Below, in pieces: positions 1 to 9,092 of a stretch of 64,000 nt of DNA (positions within the stretch are counted from its first letter, which is position 1; each line of letters opens with the position of its first letter). The position numbers and the translations under genes are program-made. Source of the stretch: Reddybacter sp041277045 (GTDB lineage Bacteria; Pseudomonadota; Gammaproteobacteria; Pseudomonadales; Porticoccaceae); assembly GCA_041277045.1 (NCBI GenBank), contig JBGFSY010000001.1, positions 124,001 to 188,000 of the forward strand, in the 5' to 3' direction. Below the pieces are notes generated by a model, which saw nothing but the letters and a program-made list of their open reading frames with translations, did no database searches and had not been told where the DNA came from.

Positions 1-246
1 ACCTTAAAAATTGTCGTCAATGGCCGGGAGCCAAAAGCAGTGGCTCCACCCGGTGGTATTCGTGGCGCCACGGGCTTTCGCTACTTCACTATTTCGGTGA
101 GCAACTTGGTTGCAGTCACGCAGGAGTGTGAGGCGGCGGGCTATAAGGTGCCGGTGCCGCCTACAGAGATAAGACCGGGCGTGTCTATTTCTATGATTGA
201 AGACCCGGATGGAAACTGGGTGGAATTGTTACAAGCGAGCGAGTAG
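1..246 (+). CDS. VOC (glyoxalase/bleomycin-resistance fold) family protein, 3' end only
   Basis: The reading frame is open from base 1 and gives 81 residues before the stop, so the 5' end lies outside the window. The C-terminal half shows the typical VOC ending: a short beta strand (GFRYFTISV), a helix with a hydrophobic core, then the strand SISMIEDPDGNWVELLQ. DPDGNWVEL is the signature of the last beta-alpha-beta-beta-beta module, and its Glu is usually a metal ligand. Substrate cannot be told from the fold, because the family includes lyases, dioxygenases and resistance proteins. It converges on the sulfotransferase with only about 40 bases between them. Confidence 0.8.
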   Translation, partial: TLKIVVNGREPKAVAPPGGIRGATGFRYFTISVSNLVAVTQECEAAGYKVPVPPTEIRPGVSISMIEDPDGNWVELLQASE

Positions 247-288
247 CTGTGCAGATAAGTACTGCCTCAGTCAGACGCTAACGTTACG

Positions 289-1215
289 CTACGACGCGAG
301 CCGGCCCTTTTCCAACCAGGTGGCCAGCTCGGGTTCGAGTTTTTCTGCCATGACCTGTTGATACAGGGCTAATTCCTCTTCACCGAGAATATCTCGCCAC
401 TGGCCACTTTCGCCTTTATTAAAAAACTTGTTCGGGTCTTTCCAAATACCGTCGCCTACTTGCGGCGCCAGCTTCTCCGCATTGTCTTTCATGTTAGCGA
501 AGGTAGCCGCCGCCACTAATTCGGACCACTGCTCATCAGCCACTTCAATTTGCAAAAAAGCCGCGATGCGCTTCATTTCGCCTTCGAGGTCAGCTTTTAA
601 GTCGCTGTAGTGGAGCATCAATATATTGGGCAGCGCGCGGTATTGCCAAAAGCTATTGACGTAGTACAAAACGTCGGTATGAAATTCATGGCCGGGGGCT
701 TCGCTAAAGCTCGAGCCCATCCAACGGCGAAACCATTCACACTGATCTTGCAATGGCGGCTGTGGGGGATGCCATTCGCCGGTGGCATGTTTTTGCAAAA
801 CTTCCAGCGCTTCGGGGCGCATGTTTTCCACGTGGTTTTTTAAAGATAAAAAGGCATCGCGGGGGTCTCGACCGACACAAATGTATTTTGTTTGCTCGTT
901 ATAGCTGAGGCCATCGAGAGGCGTATGAGTTTTGATAAAGCGGCGGTGCTGCTGCTGCTCTAATTGATTTAACACCTTGTCAGCCGGGGTGGTCAGTACA
1001 TCGACCCAGGGCGAACACTCGGTCAGCGGTTTATCAAACTCGGTTTCTTGAAAAATCAGCAGAGCACAAATCATTTGCGTCCAGGTGGTGCCACACTTAG
1101 CCGGGGTGGCAATAATGATGTCATCTTGCCGGGGTTTGAAATTATGCCAACGGCCGCTCTCCATCACGAATTCATTATAAACCCGAGTTTTCAGCGGCTT
1201 TCCCTGATTAGCCAT
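289..1215 (-). CDS. Sulfotransferase domain protein (PAPS-dependent, cytosolic SULT-like)
   Basis: The 308-residue protein carries both PAPS-binding elements of the aryl/alcohol sulfotransferase family. The 5'-phosphosulfate loop TPAKCGTTWTQ is at about residues 37-47 and the 3'-phosphate motif YICVGRDPRDAFLSL at about 111-125. A C-terminal KGESGQWRD segment corresponds to the RKGxxGDWK motif. The HTH in FIKTHTPLDG matches the region of the catalytic His. The family moves sulfate from PAPS to hydroxyls of small molecules such as sterols, phenols and lipids; the acceptor here is unknown. A good Shine-Dalgarno (TTGGAG) precedes the ATG. It is a single gene running toward the VOC gene. Confidence 0.85.
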   Translation of the reverse strand: MANQGKPLKTRVYNEFVMESGRWHNFKPRQDDIIIATPAKCGTTWTQMICALLIFQETEFDKPLTECSPWVDVLTTPADKVLNQLEQQQHRRFIKTHTPLDGLSYNEQTKYICVGRDPRDAFLSLKNHVENMRPEALEVLQKHATGEWHPPQPPLQDQCEWFRRWMGSSFSEAPGHEFHTDVLYYVNSFWQYRALPNILMLHYSDLKADLEGEMKRIAAFLQIEVADEQWSELVAAATFANMKDNAEKLAPQVGDGIWKDPNKFFNKGESGQWRDILGEEELALYQQVMAEKLEPELATWLEKGRLAS

Positions 1216-1276
1216 GCGTGAACTCCAATTTATTTTTTGTTATTCGTATGTTGCCAGCTCATGTAGGAAAGAAAAG

Positions 1277-2125
1277 TTAACGCAACAATAGGTGGGGCAC
1301 GGTGGCATTACGAATCATATTATTTGTCGTACTACCGACAAAGAATTCGCGCAAACGCGAATGTCCATAAGCACCCATCACCACCATATCAATATTATGC
1401 TCCTGCTGATATCGGTGCAACGCAGGCTCTATTTCGCCATCGAGCACGGCGCACTGAATATTGTGACCAGCATCACGAATGGTCTTTTCTGCCCATTCCA
1501 TGTCTTCATTCAAGGCCTGTTTATCTTTACCCACTGACACCAGATGGCCACTCAGTCCTTGAAATAAGGGACTACCCGCAAGCAACTCCACACCCTTGCG
1601 CGTCATTGCGCTGCTGTCAAACGCCAGCATTACCGCCTGCGGCGCTTTAAATTCACCCGGCGCAATTAATATGGGGCGATGTAATGCGCGCACCAGTCTT
1701 TCGACGTTGTCGCCAACATGGCTGCCATCACTGTGCTCTTCGCCCTGCTTACCGATGACCAGCAAGCGTGTGTCATCCTCCAGCTCGGCCAGGCTGTCAA
1801 TTAAATGTCCGTGGCGCTGGCGCAGTACTGGCTCGGCAATACCACCGGCAACCGCTCGCTGGCGAGCTTCTTCAAGCATTAGCGCGCCCTGCTCTAGTGC
1901 CAGTTTATTGCGTCGCGTATCAAGTTCTGCGAGTTCGCTGAGTAAGTGCTCACGCGCATCGACACCTAAGTTGCCACTAAAATCATTCTCCACCGGGTAG
2001 CGCGATTTATCGAGCACATGGAGCAAGGTGAGTGGTGCCTCAAGGCGCGAAGCTACCCAGGCCGCATAATCGCAAACAGAGCCAGCCGCACTGGAACCAT
2101 CGATACAGGCAATGACTTTATTCAT
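1277..2125 (-). CDS. Tandem universal stress protein (UspA-like)
   Basis: The 282 residues form two Usp domains, about 1-150 and 155-282, as in UspE-type proteins. The second domain ends with the ATP-binding pattern GAYGHSRLREFFVGS (G-x2-G-x9-G-S) at about 251-265. The first keeps only a degenerate version (VIGKQGEEHS), so probably only one domain binds nucleotide. The start ATG has a clear AAGGAG ribosome site. The gene lies 78 bases after the SulP transporter on the same strand. Pairing of SulP transporters with Usp proteins is seen in other bacteria and suggests that the stress protein modulates, or is co-induced with, anion uptake; this is inference. Confidence 0.9.
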   Translation of the reverse strand: MNKVIACIDGSSAAGSVCDYAAWVASRLEAPLTLLHVLDKSRYPVENDFSGNLGVDAREHLLSELAELDTRRNKLALEQGALMLEEARQRAVAGGIAEPVLRQRHGHLIDSLAELEDDTRLLVIGKQGEEHSDGSHVGDNVERLVRALHRPILIAPGEFKAPQAVMLAFDSSAMTRKGVELLAGSPLFQGLSGHLVSVGKDKQALNEDMEWAEKTIRDAGHNIQCAVLDGEIEPALHRYQQEHNIDMVVMGAYGHSRLREFFVGSTTNNMIRNATVPHLLLR

Positions 2126-2203
2126 CGTTCTTACTCCTTTTTCTTGCTGGAGAATATATCAATACCGAGTTATCGCTCACGCCACCCAACCATACTCTAA
2201 GCA

Positions 2204-3691
2204 TCAGTGACCACCCATCATTTTATCAACCGCATCAGATTTATCGTGCACGGCAAATTTGTCCACCAAGGTAGAACTAGCCTCATTAAGTCCGACCACT
2301 TCAACATCGGTGCCCTCACGACGCAATTTGATAATCACTTTGTCGAGGGCATCGATTGCCGTCAGATCCCAAAAGTGAGCCCGATCCAGATCAATTGTTA
2401 CTTTGCCAACCGCCTCTTTAAAATCAAAAGACTCGGCAAACTGTGTTGCTGAAGTATAAAAAACCTGACCGACCACTTTATAAATACGGTGGTGATTATC
2501 TTCACCATCGTCCACGGTAACGTAAAAGATGCGGCCCACTTTATTGGCGTAAAACAATGCGCTGAGCACAACGCCGACACCAACGCCCAAGGCGAGGTTA
2601 TGGGAAAACACCGTTGTAATGACCGTCGCCACCATCACCACGCTACTGCTCGAAGGATGCTTGCTGAGATTAACCAGTGACTCCCAGCTAAAGGTACCAA
2701 TGGAGACCATAATCATCACCGCCACAAGAGCAGCCATAGGGATCATCGACACCCACTGACCGAGGAAGACCACCAAAATCAGCAAAAATACACCCGCCAC
2801 CAGGGTGGAAAGGCGTGTACGGCCACCAGACTTAACATTGATCACCGACTGACCAATCATCGCACAGCCCGCCATGCCACCGAGGAAACCGGCGCTAATA
2901 TTCGACAGACCCTGTCCGGCACACTCGCGGTTTTTATTACTTTCAGTATCAGTTAAGTCATCGACAATCGTTGCCGTCATCATCGACTCGAGCAAACCCA
3001 CCGCCGCCATGGTCAGCGACACCGGGAAGATAATCGCCAGGGTTTCCATGTTGAGGGGAATATCGGGGATCAGGAAGATCGGCAAGGTATCGGGCAACTC
3101 GCCCATATCGCCAACGGTGCGAATATCGAGCCCCAAATACAATGAAATACCGGTCAGCACGACAATACAAATCAAGGGTGAAGGCAGGGTTTTATTGACG
3201 AGGGGGAATAAGTAGATAATCCCCAGGCCACCCACCGTCATCGCGTAGACATGCCAGGTAACGTCAATAAGCTCCGGCAACTGCGCCATAAAAATAAGGA
3301 TAGCCAGAGCATTCACAAAACCCGTGACCACCGAGCGGGAGACAAAGCGCATTAGCGAGCCGAGTTTAAATAGCCCGGCAAAAATTTGTATCACCCCGGT
3401 CAACACCGTCGCCGCCATCAGGTATTGCAGGCCATGCTCTTTGACCAGCGTCACCATTAACAGCGCCATGGCACCGGTGGCCGCAGAAATCATTCCCGGT
3501 CGGCCGCCAGCAAAAGCACTGACCACGGCGATACAAAAGGAGGCATATAAGCCCACCTTGGGATCGACCCCAGCGATAATCGAAAAGGCGATAGCCTCGG
3601 GGATCAACGCCAGCGCCACTACCGTACCGGCGAGTACATCGCCACGTATATTACTCAACCATGTATCGCCCAACGAACGAGTCATCGCCAT
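2204..3691 (-). CDS. SulP family inorganic anion transporter with C-terminal STAS domain
   Basis: This 495-residue inner-membrane protein has the SulP layout. The N-terminal signature (GTVVALALIPEAIAFSIIAG) lies in the first membrane segment. The conserved core GGMAGCAMIGQSVINVKSGG follows at about 270-290, then further membrane spans to about 385. A STAS domain with the strand-helix VTIDLDRAHFWDLTAIDALDKV lies at about 430-450. SulP proteins carry sulfate, bicarbonate or dicarboxylates, usually with Na+ or H+. This short-loop, about 500-residue type is often a bicarbonate or sulfate carrier, but substrate cannot be read from sequence. It is first in a two-gene unit with the Usp protein. Confidence 0.9.
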   Translation of the reverse strand: MAMTRSLGDTWLSNIRGDVLAGTVVALALIPEAIAFSIIAGVDPKVGLYASFCIAVVSAFAGGRPGMISAATGAMALLMVTLVKEHGLQYLMAATVLTGVIQIFAGLFKLGSLMRFVSRSVVTGFVNALAILIFMAQLPELIDVTWHVYAMTVGGLGIIYLFPLVNKTLPSPLICIVVLTGISLYLGLDIRTVGDMGELPDTLPIFLIPDIPLNMETLAIIFPVSLTMAAVGLLESMMTATIVDDLTDTESNKNRECAGQGLSNISAGFLGGMAGCAMIGQSVINVKSGGRTRLSTLVAGVFLLILVVFLGQWVSMIPMAALVAVMIMVSIGTFSWESLVNLSKHPSSSSVVMVATVITTVFSHNLALGVGVGVVLSALFYANKVGRIFYVTVDDGEDNHHRIYKVVGQVFYTSATQFAESFDFKEAVGKVTIDLDRAHFWDLTAIDALDKVIIKLRREGTDVEVVGLNEASSTLVDKFAVHDKSDAVDKMMGGH

Positions 3692-3830
3692 CTAAGTCAC
3701 CACCTCTGCTCTAGTTAATTCACCAACCCACCCAGGGAATCGCTAGCACCACCCCACAGGCAATAAAGCCGGGGCCAGTGACATCCAAACGACGTTTGAA
3801 TAACGAAAAGGGGGTTGATAAGGGGCAAGA

Positions 3831-3849
3831 AGCCCTTTTTAAAAGGGCT
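3831..3849. repeat. Perfect 19-base palindrome upstream of the SulP gene
   Basis: AGCCCTTTT-T-AAAAGGGCT: two 9-base arms around one base, about 140 bases upstream of the SulP start codon. It lies in the 295-base gap between the globin and SulP genes, which shows no other gene. With a one-base centre it is a poor terminator hairpin and looks more like an operator for a dimeric regulator. A weak bidirectional terminator for the globin gene cannot be excluded. Confidence 0.45.
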
Positions 3850-3986
3850 GCATAATAGCTATTTTCACGGTTGAGCTCAATTGAGTCGATACCCCGTCAC
3901 GACTCAAAATAACCGGGAGGGGGATATAAAGCGAGTCTCCGAATGGGAATACGGAGAGGAGACCTACTACTCGCTTGAGTTAATGC

Positions 3987-4343
3987 CTAACGGTTCAGCA
4001 CATCATCTTTCGTGGTAGCCACAATAGCCAAAATTTGATCAATGCTACATTGGGGCACACTTAGCTCCTCTAAGGTCGCTTCGAGCGACTCAGCAATAGC
4101 ATTAAAATGCCCCTCGTTGAGATTCATCGCCTTGTGACCCTCGCGCATATCTTTGCCGGTATAGTTATTCGGCCCCCCAAAGGCCATGGTCAGGAAGGCC
4201 TTCTGCTTCTCGCGCTGCGCCTCCATATCCACCGTTGTAAAAAACTCATTGACCCGTTTGTCGGCCAGTACCTTGCGATAAAAAATATCGACTGCCGCAT
4301 CAACTGCAGCCTCACCACCTATGCCATCGTAAACAGCGATCAT
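3987..4343 (-). CDS. Group 1 truncated haemoglobin
   Basis: The 118 residues match the trHbN (GlbN) length. The N-terminus IAVYDGIGGEAAVDAAVDIFY is the usual helix A/B start. RVNEFFTTVDMEAQREKQKAFL holds the Phe-Phe and Gln of the distal side (helices B-E). HKAMNLNEGHFNAI contains the proximal haem-ligand His (NEGHF, helix F). Such proteins bind O2 or NO and take part in NO detoxification or redox sensing in the cytoplasm. GGGAG sits 5-9 bases before the ATG. The gene stands alone, with non-coding gaps on both sides. Confidence 0.92.
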   Translation of the reverse strand: MIAVYDGIGGEAAVDAAVDIFYRKVLADKRVNEFFTTVDMEAQREKQKAFLTMAFGGPNNYTGKDMREGHKAMNLNEGHFNAIAESLEATLEELSVPQCSIDQILAIVATTKDDVLNR

Positions 4344-4628
4344 TACTTCTCCCTACTGGTTATTATTGATGTCGCAAAAACAATGATCCGCATTGCGCGA
4401 CAAACACCGCCCATTACTTCGGCGGCCCAGATAAGATAAATAAAGCAAAATGGTGGCAAGCGCAAACTCCCCGGGGCAATTTTGCTAGCCAGGTTGAGAA
4501 GTCGGCCAAAAAGTGTGCCCGTAGGACCAGCGGCTAGCCCCTGAGTAAGAGCACCCTATCTGGGAAAAGCGCCACGACACAGGGTACTAGCCCACGTTAT
4601 GTACCCTTTACCGCGATTAAGAGCGGCC

Positions 4629-5336
4629 TTAAATCACCTCACTCAAGGCCGCTAAGACTCGCGAACGAAACTCGCGACGATAGAGCACCCCCACCACAAT
4701 GGCCGAGGCCAGCATAAAGATCCACGGATTGAGAAACCAAAGTAGGTAGGCAAGGCTAAAATAGTAGGCACGCAGCCCAAAATTAAAGGCCTGGCCCGCC
4801 CGGGAGATCACTTGGCCGGCATGGCTGGCAAACTGCCGAGCCGCGTCCTCATTCAGCTCATGGTAGTCGGGCGCTCGACCTAACAATACCGATGCAAAGC
4901 CGTATTGACGCAGAGCCCAGGAAAATTTAAAGAAGGCGTAGACAAAGATGGCCGCCAACAACAACAGTTTTGTCTCCCAGCCATGCTCACTCACGGCCAA
5001 GTTGAAAGGCAAGCTCTTGGTGACCGCCAGAATGTCCTCACCCGAGCCCAAAGCAGCCACCAGGCCGGCCAGCACCAGCAGTGTCGAAGAGGCAAAAAAA
5101 GCAACATTGCGCTCTAAATTACCGAGCAAGGCGGCATCGCCGACACGGTTATCGCGTTTCAATAAACCCAGCATCCACGCCTCACGATGGCCGGCCAAGA
5201 CACTGGCCAGACAGTTGCGACGCCGCGACATTTTACGAGCGTAGACGCTATAGCCCAGCCAGCAGAGGGCAAACCAGAATAAGGCCAGGGCATCGAGACC
5301 ACTAAAGCCTTTGATTAATTCTACACTCGTTATCAA
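4629..5336 (-). CDS. DUF599 family membrane protein
   Basis: The 235-residue protein has four hydrophobic segments (about 12-30, 78-97, 122-142, 190-215). It shows the DUF599 hallmarks: an N-terminal D-A-L-A-L-F-W-F helix, a basic stretch before HREAWMLGLLKRDNRVGDAALLGNLERNVAFFAS, and the motif FFKFSWALRQYGFASVLLG. The function of the family is unknown; it sits in the inner membrane. The only start available in this frame is TTG at 5336 with no strong ribosome site. The 285 bases downstream, up to the globin start, hold no recognisable gene. Confidence 0.85.
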   Translation of the reverse strand: MITSVELIKGFSGLDALALFWFALCWLGYSVYARKMSRRRNCLASVLAGHREAWMLGLLKRDNRVGDAALLGNLERNVAFFASSTLLVLAGLVAALGSGEDILAVTKSLPFNLAVSEHGWETKLLLLAAIFVYAFFKFSWALRQYGFASVLLGRAPDYHELNEDAARQFASHAGQVISRAGQAFNFGLRAYYFSLAYLLWFLNPWIFMLASAIVVGVLYRREFRSRVLAALSEVI

Positions 5337-5588
5337 AACTCAAAACACCTCTGCTAGAAATTGAGGAGGATAACCCCAGCCTCACAAATGTCCAAGCACC
5401 CCAGGTAAACAGTATCAGGAATCGTCAAATACCTCGGCTCCGCTTAACAAGCACAGGCGCAACAATGCCAAGCAGGCAAGTTCAAAAAGCGGTATTTTCT
5501 AAAATCTGATTGATTTATATTAAGCCTCGAGCGTTCAATCAAAACAACGCCAACAAGCTCCATAACAAAAAAAACAGGGAGAGGCAAG

Positions 5589-7142
5589 ATGTATCCAGGA
5601 AAGTGGGCAGAAAAACACCCCGACAAGGCCGCCGTCATTCACGCCGTTACGGGTGCCACAACGAGCTACCGCCAACTCAACGATCGATCCAACCAACTGG
5701 CGCAATTAATGTGGGCCAAAGGCCTGCGCCCGGGTGATCATGTCGCCATCCTCATGGAGAACAACCTGCGTTACTTCGAGGTCATCTGGGCGGCCCTGCG
5801 CTCGGGCCTCTACTTAACCACAGTCAACCAATACCTAACCGACGAAGAAGCGGGCTACATTATCGACAATTGTGAAGCCGAGGTACTGATTGCCTCAAAA
5901 CGTTTGGGCGAGGTTGCCGGACGACTTAAACCCTTCGCCCCCAATTGCCACACCTGGCTGATGGTCGATGGCGTCGTCGATGGTTATGAGGCCTACGAAG
6001 ATGCCATTGCCAACTACCCCTGCGATAAGCTCACCGTCGAACCGGCCGGTCTGTTTATGCTCTACAGCTCCGGCACCACCGGGCGACCCAAGGGCATTCT
6101 CCGCCCCCTGCCCACAGGCAATATTGCCGACAACCCCGGCGCTGTCGGCACCTTGCAGCAAAAAATATGGGGCGTCGATGAGAATGCAATTTACCTCTCG
6201 CCCGCCCCTCTCTACCACTCGGCCCCACTGTCCTTTTGCACCGGCATTCAGGCCAACGGCGGCACGGTAATTATGATGCCGAAATTCGACGAGATCGGCG
6301 CACTGGCGGCCATTGAAAAATACCGTATCACCCACAGTCAGTGGGTACCGACCATGTTCACCCGCATGCTAAAAATGCCGCCCGAACAACTGCAGCATTT
6401 CGACCTGTCGTCCCACCGGGTCGCGATACACGCCGCGGCGCCCTGCCCCGATGGCATCAAACGTCAAATGCTCGATTGGTGGGGACCCATTATTTATGAA
6501 TATTACGGTGGCAGTGAACTCAATGGCCTCACCCATTGCGGCCCTCAGGAATGGCTCGAGCATCCCGGCTCCGTGGGCAAGCCCATTCTCGGCACCCTGC
6601 ATATCTGCGCTGACGATGGTGCCGAGTTACCAGCCGGTGAACCGGGCTTGATCTATTTTGAACTGCCCACAGTGGCTTTCTCCTATCACGGAGAAGAGGC
6701 GAAAACCAAAGAGGCCCAACACCCCGAACACCCCAACTGGAGCGCTCTGGGCGATATCGGCTATGTCGACGAGGACGGTTTTTTATTCCTCACCGACCGC
6801 GCCACCTTTATGATTATTTCCGGCGGCGTCAATATCTACCCTCAGGAAATTGAAGACGCGCTGATCATGCACGAGAAAATTGCCGACGTTGCTGTTATCG
6901 GCGTGCCCAATGCGGAAATGGGCGAAGAAGTGAAAGCCGTGGTTGAAACGCCCAAAGGCATTACCGGTGACGAAACTCTGGCCAGCGAAGTTCTCGCCTA
7001 CGCCCGGGAACATATCGCCCACTATAAATGCCCGAAAAGTGTCGACTTTATTGACCAGCTACCGCGCCTGCCCACAGGCAAACTCTATAAGCGCTTACTA
7101 AAAGATAAGTACTGGGGAAAAACCGATTCGCGTATTGTTTAA
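5589..7142 (+). CDS. AMP-binding acyl-CoA synthetase (fatty-acid/aryl-CoA ligase type)
   Basis: The 517-residue protein has an ANL fold. The phosphate loop LYSSGTTGRPKG is at about 158-169. The A5-like motif YEYYGGSE and the hinge region GDIGYVDEDGFLFLTDR follow, then the C-terminal catalytic Lys in LPTGKLYKRLLKDKYW. It would activate a carboxylic acid with ATP to an acyl-adenylate and then to a CoA thioester; the GGSELNGLTHC region suggests a bulky or cyclic acid, but that is a guess. GGGAGAGG lies just before the ATG. It is the only plus-strand gene in this part and converges on the oxygenase and dehydrogenase genes, so it may belong to the same catabolic set with its own promoter. Confidence 0.88.
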   Translation: MYPGKWAEKHPDKAAVIHAVTGATTSYRQLNDRSNQLAQLMWAKGLRPGDHVAILMENNLRYFEVIWAALRSGLYLTTVNQYLTDEEAGYIIDNCEAEVLIASKRLGEVAGRLKPFAPNCHTWLMVDGVVDGYEAYEDAIANYPCDKLTVEPAGLFMLYSSGTTGRPKGILRPLPTGNIADNPGAVGTLQQKIWGVDENAIYLSPAPLYHSAPLSFCTGIQANGGTVIMMPKFDEIGALAAIEKYRITHSQWVPTMFTRMLKMPPEQLQHFDLSSHRVAIHAAAPCPDGIKRQMLDWWGPIIYEYYGGSELNGLTHCGPQEWLEHPGSVGKPILGTLHICADDGAELPAGEPGLIYFELPTVAFSYHGEEAKTKEAQHPEHPNWSALGDIGYVDEDGFLFLTDRATFMIISGGVNIYPQEIEDALIMHEKIADVAVIGVPNAEMGEEVKAVVETPKGITGDETLASEVLAYAREHIAHYKCPKSVDFIDQLPRLPTGKLYKRLLKDKYWGKTDSRIV

Positions 7143-7197
7143 AGACAAAAATTATTTACAAACTAAAAGAAAAGACAGGTTCGTTTGCTACTGCAAG

Positions 7198-7857
7198 TTA
7201 GGCAGGCGGATCTACTTTTTCTGAGTTCGAATTATTGACCCGAAACCAGGTGGTGATGGAGAAACGATCACGCTGAGCGGGCAGCACTTCATGGGGAAAG
7301 TCTTCACTTAAAAACACCACGATAGTGCCAAAACTCGGCATCACTTTAATCGCGGCCTGAGTTTCCTCACCCGTATAAATAAGTAGTTCTCCGCCGTCCT
7401 CTGCCTGCCAGGCTTTATTTAAATACACCACCATCGACAATACACGATTGGCCTGGCCTTTAAAGGCGTCGCTGTGTTTCTTATAAAAATCGCCCGGCCC
7501 GTAGTGGGCGAAATGGCTTTCAGAATTAAATAACCCTAAAAACAAGCGGCGGTTGAGAAAGGCCTGCAGTGACTCGACCCACTCAAGCCAGTCTGCTCCG
7601 GCATCACTGTCATTATTTATCCAGCAAATTTTGTCACTGCGAATCACCTGATTTAACTGGAGTTTACTATCTCGCCCTATTCCCGCTTTTTTAAAATCAG
7701 CGGCAGGCATCTTCTGCACATGCAGTAAAAGTTTATCGAGTAAAGGTTGGGGTAGTGCATTGGGCTGAATACTGTAGCCGCTGTCGGCAATATTATTGGC
7801 GATGGTTTCGAATAGCGCGTCGTTGCCGCCAGTCGAATCTTGAATAGGCTTATTCAC
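7198..7857 (-). CDS. 2-oxoglutarate/Fe(II)-dependent oxygenase (prolyl-4-hydroxylase/SM-20-like)
   Basis: The 219 residues contain the double-stranded beta-helix iron site His128-x-Asp130 (YKKHSDAF) and His189 (FPHEVLP). The 2-oxoglutarate-binding Arg is in RDRFSITTWFR. GGELLIY and FGTIVVFLSEDFPHEV are typical of the P4H-like group that hydroxylates protein side chains or small molecules. The start is GTG, only two bases after the stop of the acyl-CoA dehydrogenase, so the two are probably translationally coupled. Whether the oxygenase acts on a protein or on the acyl substrate of the pathway cannot be told. Confidence 0.85.
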   Translation of the reverse strand: MNKPIQDSTGGNDALFETIANNIADSGYSIQPNALPQPLLDKLLLHVQKMPAADFKKAGIGRDSKLQLNQVIRSDKICWINNDSDAGADWLEWVESLQAFLNRRLFLGLFNSESHFAHYGPGDFYKKHSDAFKGQANRVLSMVVYLNKAWQAEDGGELLIYTGEETQAAIKVMPSFGTIVVFLSEDFPHEVLPAQRDRFSITTWFRVNNSNSEKVDPPA

Positions 7858-7859
7858 TG

Positions 7860-9026
7860 TTAGGTATTTTGTTTCAGACGCTGGCGGGCCAGTACCCAGC
7901 GGTGTATTTCACTCGGGCCCTCGTAAATACGCATTAAGCGCACGCGCTGAGCCATTAGCTGCAGGGGTAGTTCTTTGGTCATACCCATCGCCCCGTAGGT
8001 TTGCATGGCCCAGTCGATGGCGTCGGTGGCCAACTCGGTGCCGTAGAGTTTGATCATGCTGGCCTCGGTGCGCACATCACCACCGTCATCCTGTTTGGTG
8101 GCGGCATGCCAGAGCATTAACTGCAGGCAGTGACAGCGGGTTTCTAGCTCGGCCACCCACCATTGAATCGACTGGCGATCGGCCAGTGGCGCACCAAAAG
8201 TCTCGCGCTGATTGGCGTAGTCACAGAGCATGTCCAGTGCGCGACGCGCCGTGCCCAAGCACCAGGCACCCATTTCTAAACGCCGCACAATCAGGCGTAA
8301 TTGCATGGGCGCGAAGCCCTGCCCCTCCACACCCAGTAACTGGCTAGCCGGCAGACGACAATCGACAAAGGCGATTTCGTAATTGTAGTGCCCGCCAATT
8401 AATAAAATCTTGCGGGTAATTTCCAGCCCCGGTGTATCGCGATCGACCAGGAAGGCGGAGATGCCCCCGCGCGAACCCTTCTCGGGGTCGGTAATCGCCA
8501 TGACAATACTGAAGTCCGCCTTGTCCATGCGGCTAATCCAGATCTTGCGCCCGTTAAGCACCCAGTCATCGCCATCGCGCACCGCGCGCGTGGTCATGCC
8601 CGCAGGGTCGGCACCAGCACCCGGCTCTGAAATCGCAATGGCAGAAATGGTTTCACCTCGCGCATAAGGTTCGAGGTACTTTTCCTTTTGCTGATCATTG
8701 GCTGTGGCCAATAGCATGTGCAAATTGGGGGAGTCGGGCGGGAAGGTAAAGGGCGTAATCGTGCGACCCAAGGCCTCGTTGACACCCACCAGCGCAATCG
8801 CTGGCAGGTCGGCACCGCCGGTTTGGGCCGGGCAATCGAGGCCCCATAAACCCAGCTCACGACATTTGTCGTGCAGTGGCGCCAGCTCCTCGTCCGTCAG
8901 TTCATGGCTACCACCGTGGGCCTCGCGCGCCAACACGACGGCCTCCAGGGGCATCAGCTCATTCTCAACAAACTTATTGACCGTCTCATTGAGCAGTCGA
9001 AATTCCTCGTCTAATTGAAAGTCCAC
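7860..9026 (-). CDS. Acyl-CoA dehydrogenase (FAD-dependent)
   Basis: The 388-residue protein has the full family layout: an N-terminal helical domain, the FAD/substrate motif AISEPGAGADPAGM in the beta domain, and the C-terminal helical domain ending IYEGPSEIHRWVLARQRL. In many family members the YEG Glu region holds the catalytic base. The long N-terminus and SEPGAGAD motif resemble the group acting on large or branched acyl-CoAs such as sterol side chains. It would oxidise an acyl-CoA to the 2-enoyl-CoA and pass electrons to ETF. It is followed by the 2-oxoglutarate oxygenase, and the acetyl-CoA-synthetase-like gene lies upstream on the same strand. Confidence 0.92.
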   Translation of the reverse strand: MDFQLDEEFRLLNETVNKFVENELMPLEAVVLAREAHGGSHELTDEELAPLHDKCRELGLWGLDCPAQTGGADLPAIALVGVNEALGRTITPFTFPPDSPNLHMLLATANDQQKEKYLEPYARGETISAIAISEPGAGADPAGMTTRAVRDGDDWVLNGRKIWISRMDKADFSIVMAITDPEKGSRGGISAFLVDRDTPGLEITRKILLIGGHYNYEIAFVDCRLPASQLLGVEGQGFAPMQLRLIVRRLEMGAWCLGTARRALDMLCDYANQRETFGAPLADRQSIQWWVAELETRCHCLQLMLWHAATKQDDGGDVRTEASMIKLYGTELATDAIDWAMQTYGAMGMTKELPLQLMAQRVRLMRIYEGPSEIHRWVLARQRLKQNT

Positions 9027-9092
9027 ACTGGCTCCCTTAGTACCTAATTATTATTAATCTGGGCTTTGCCGGATTGCCCACTCAACAGCTTG

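Noticed and set aside
3831..3849. Palindrome as a Rho-independent terminator of the SulP or globin gene
   Set aside because: The centre is one base, too short for a hairpin loop, and it is upstream rather than downstream of the SulP gene.
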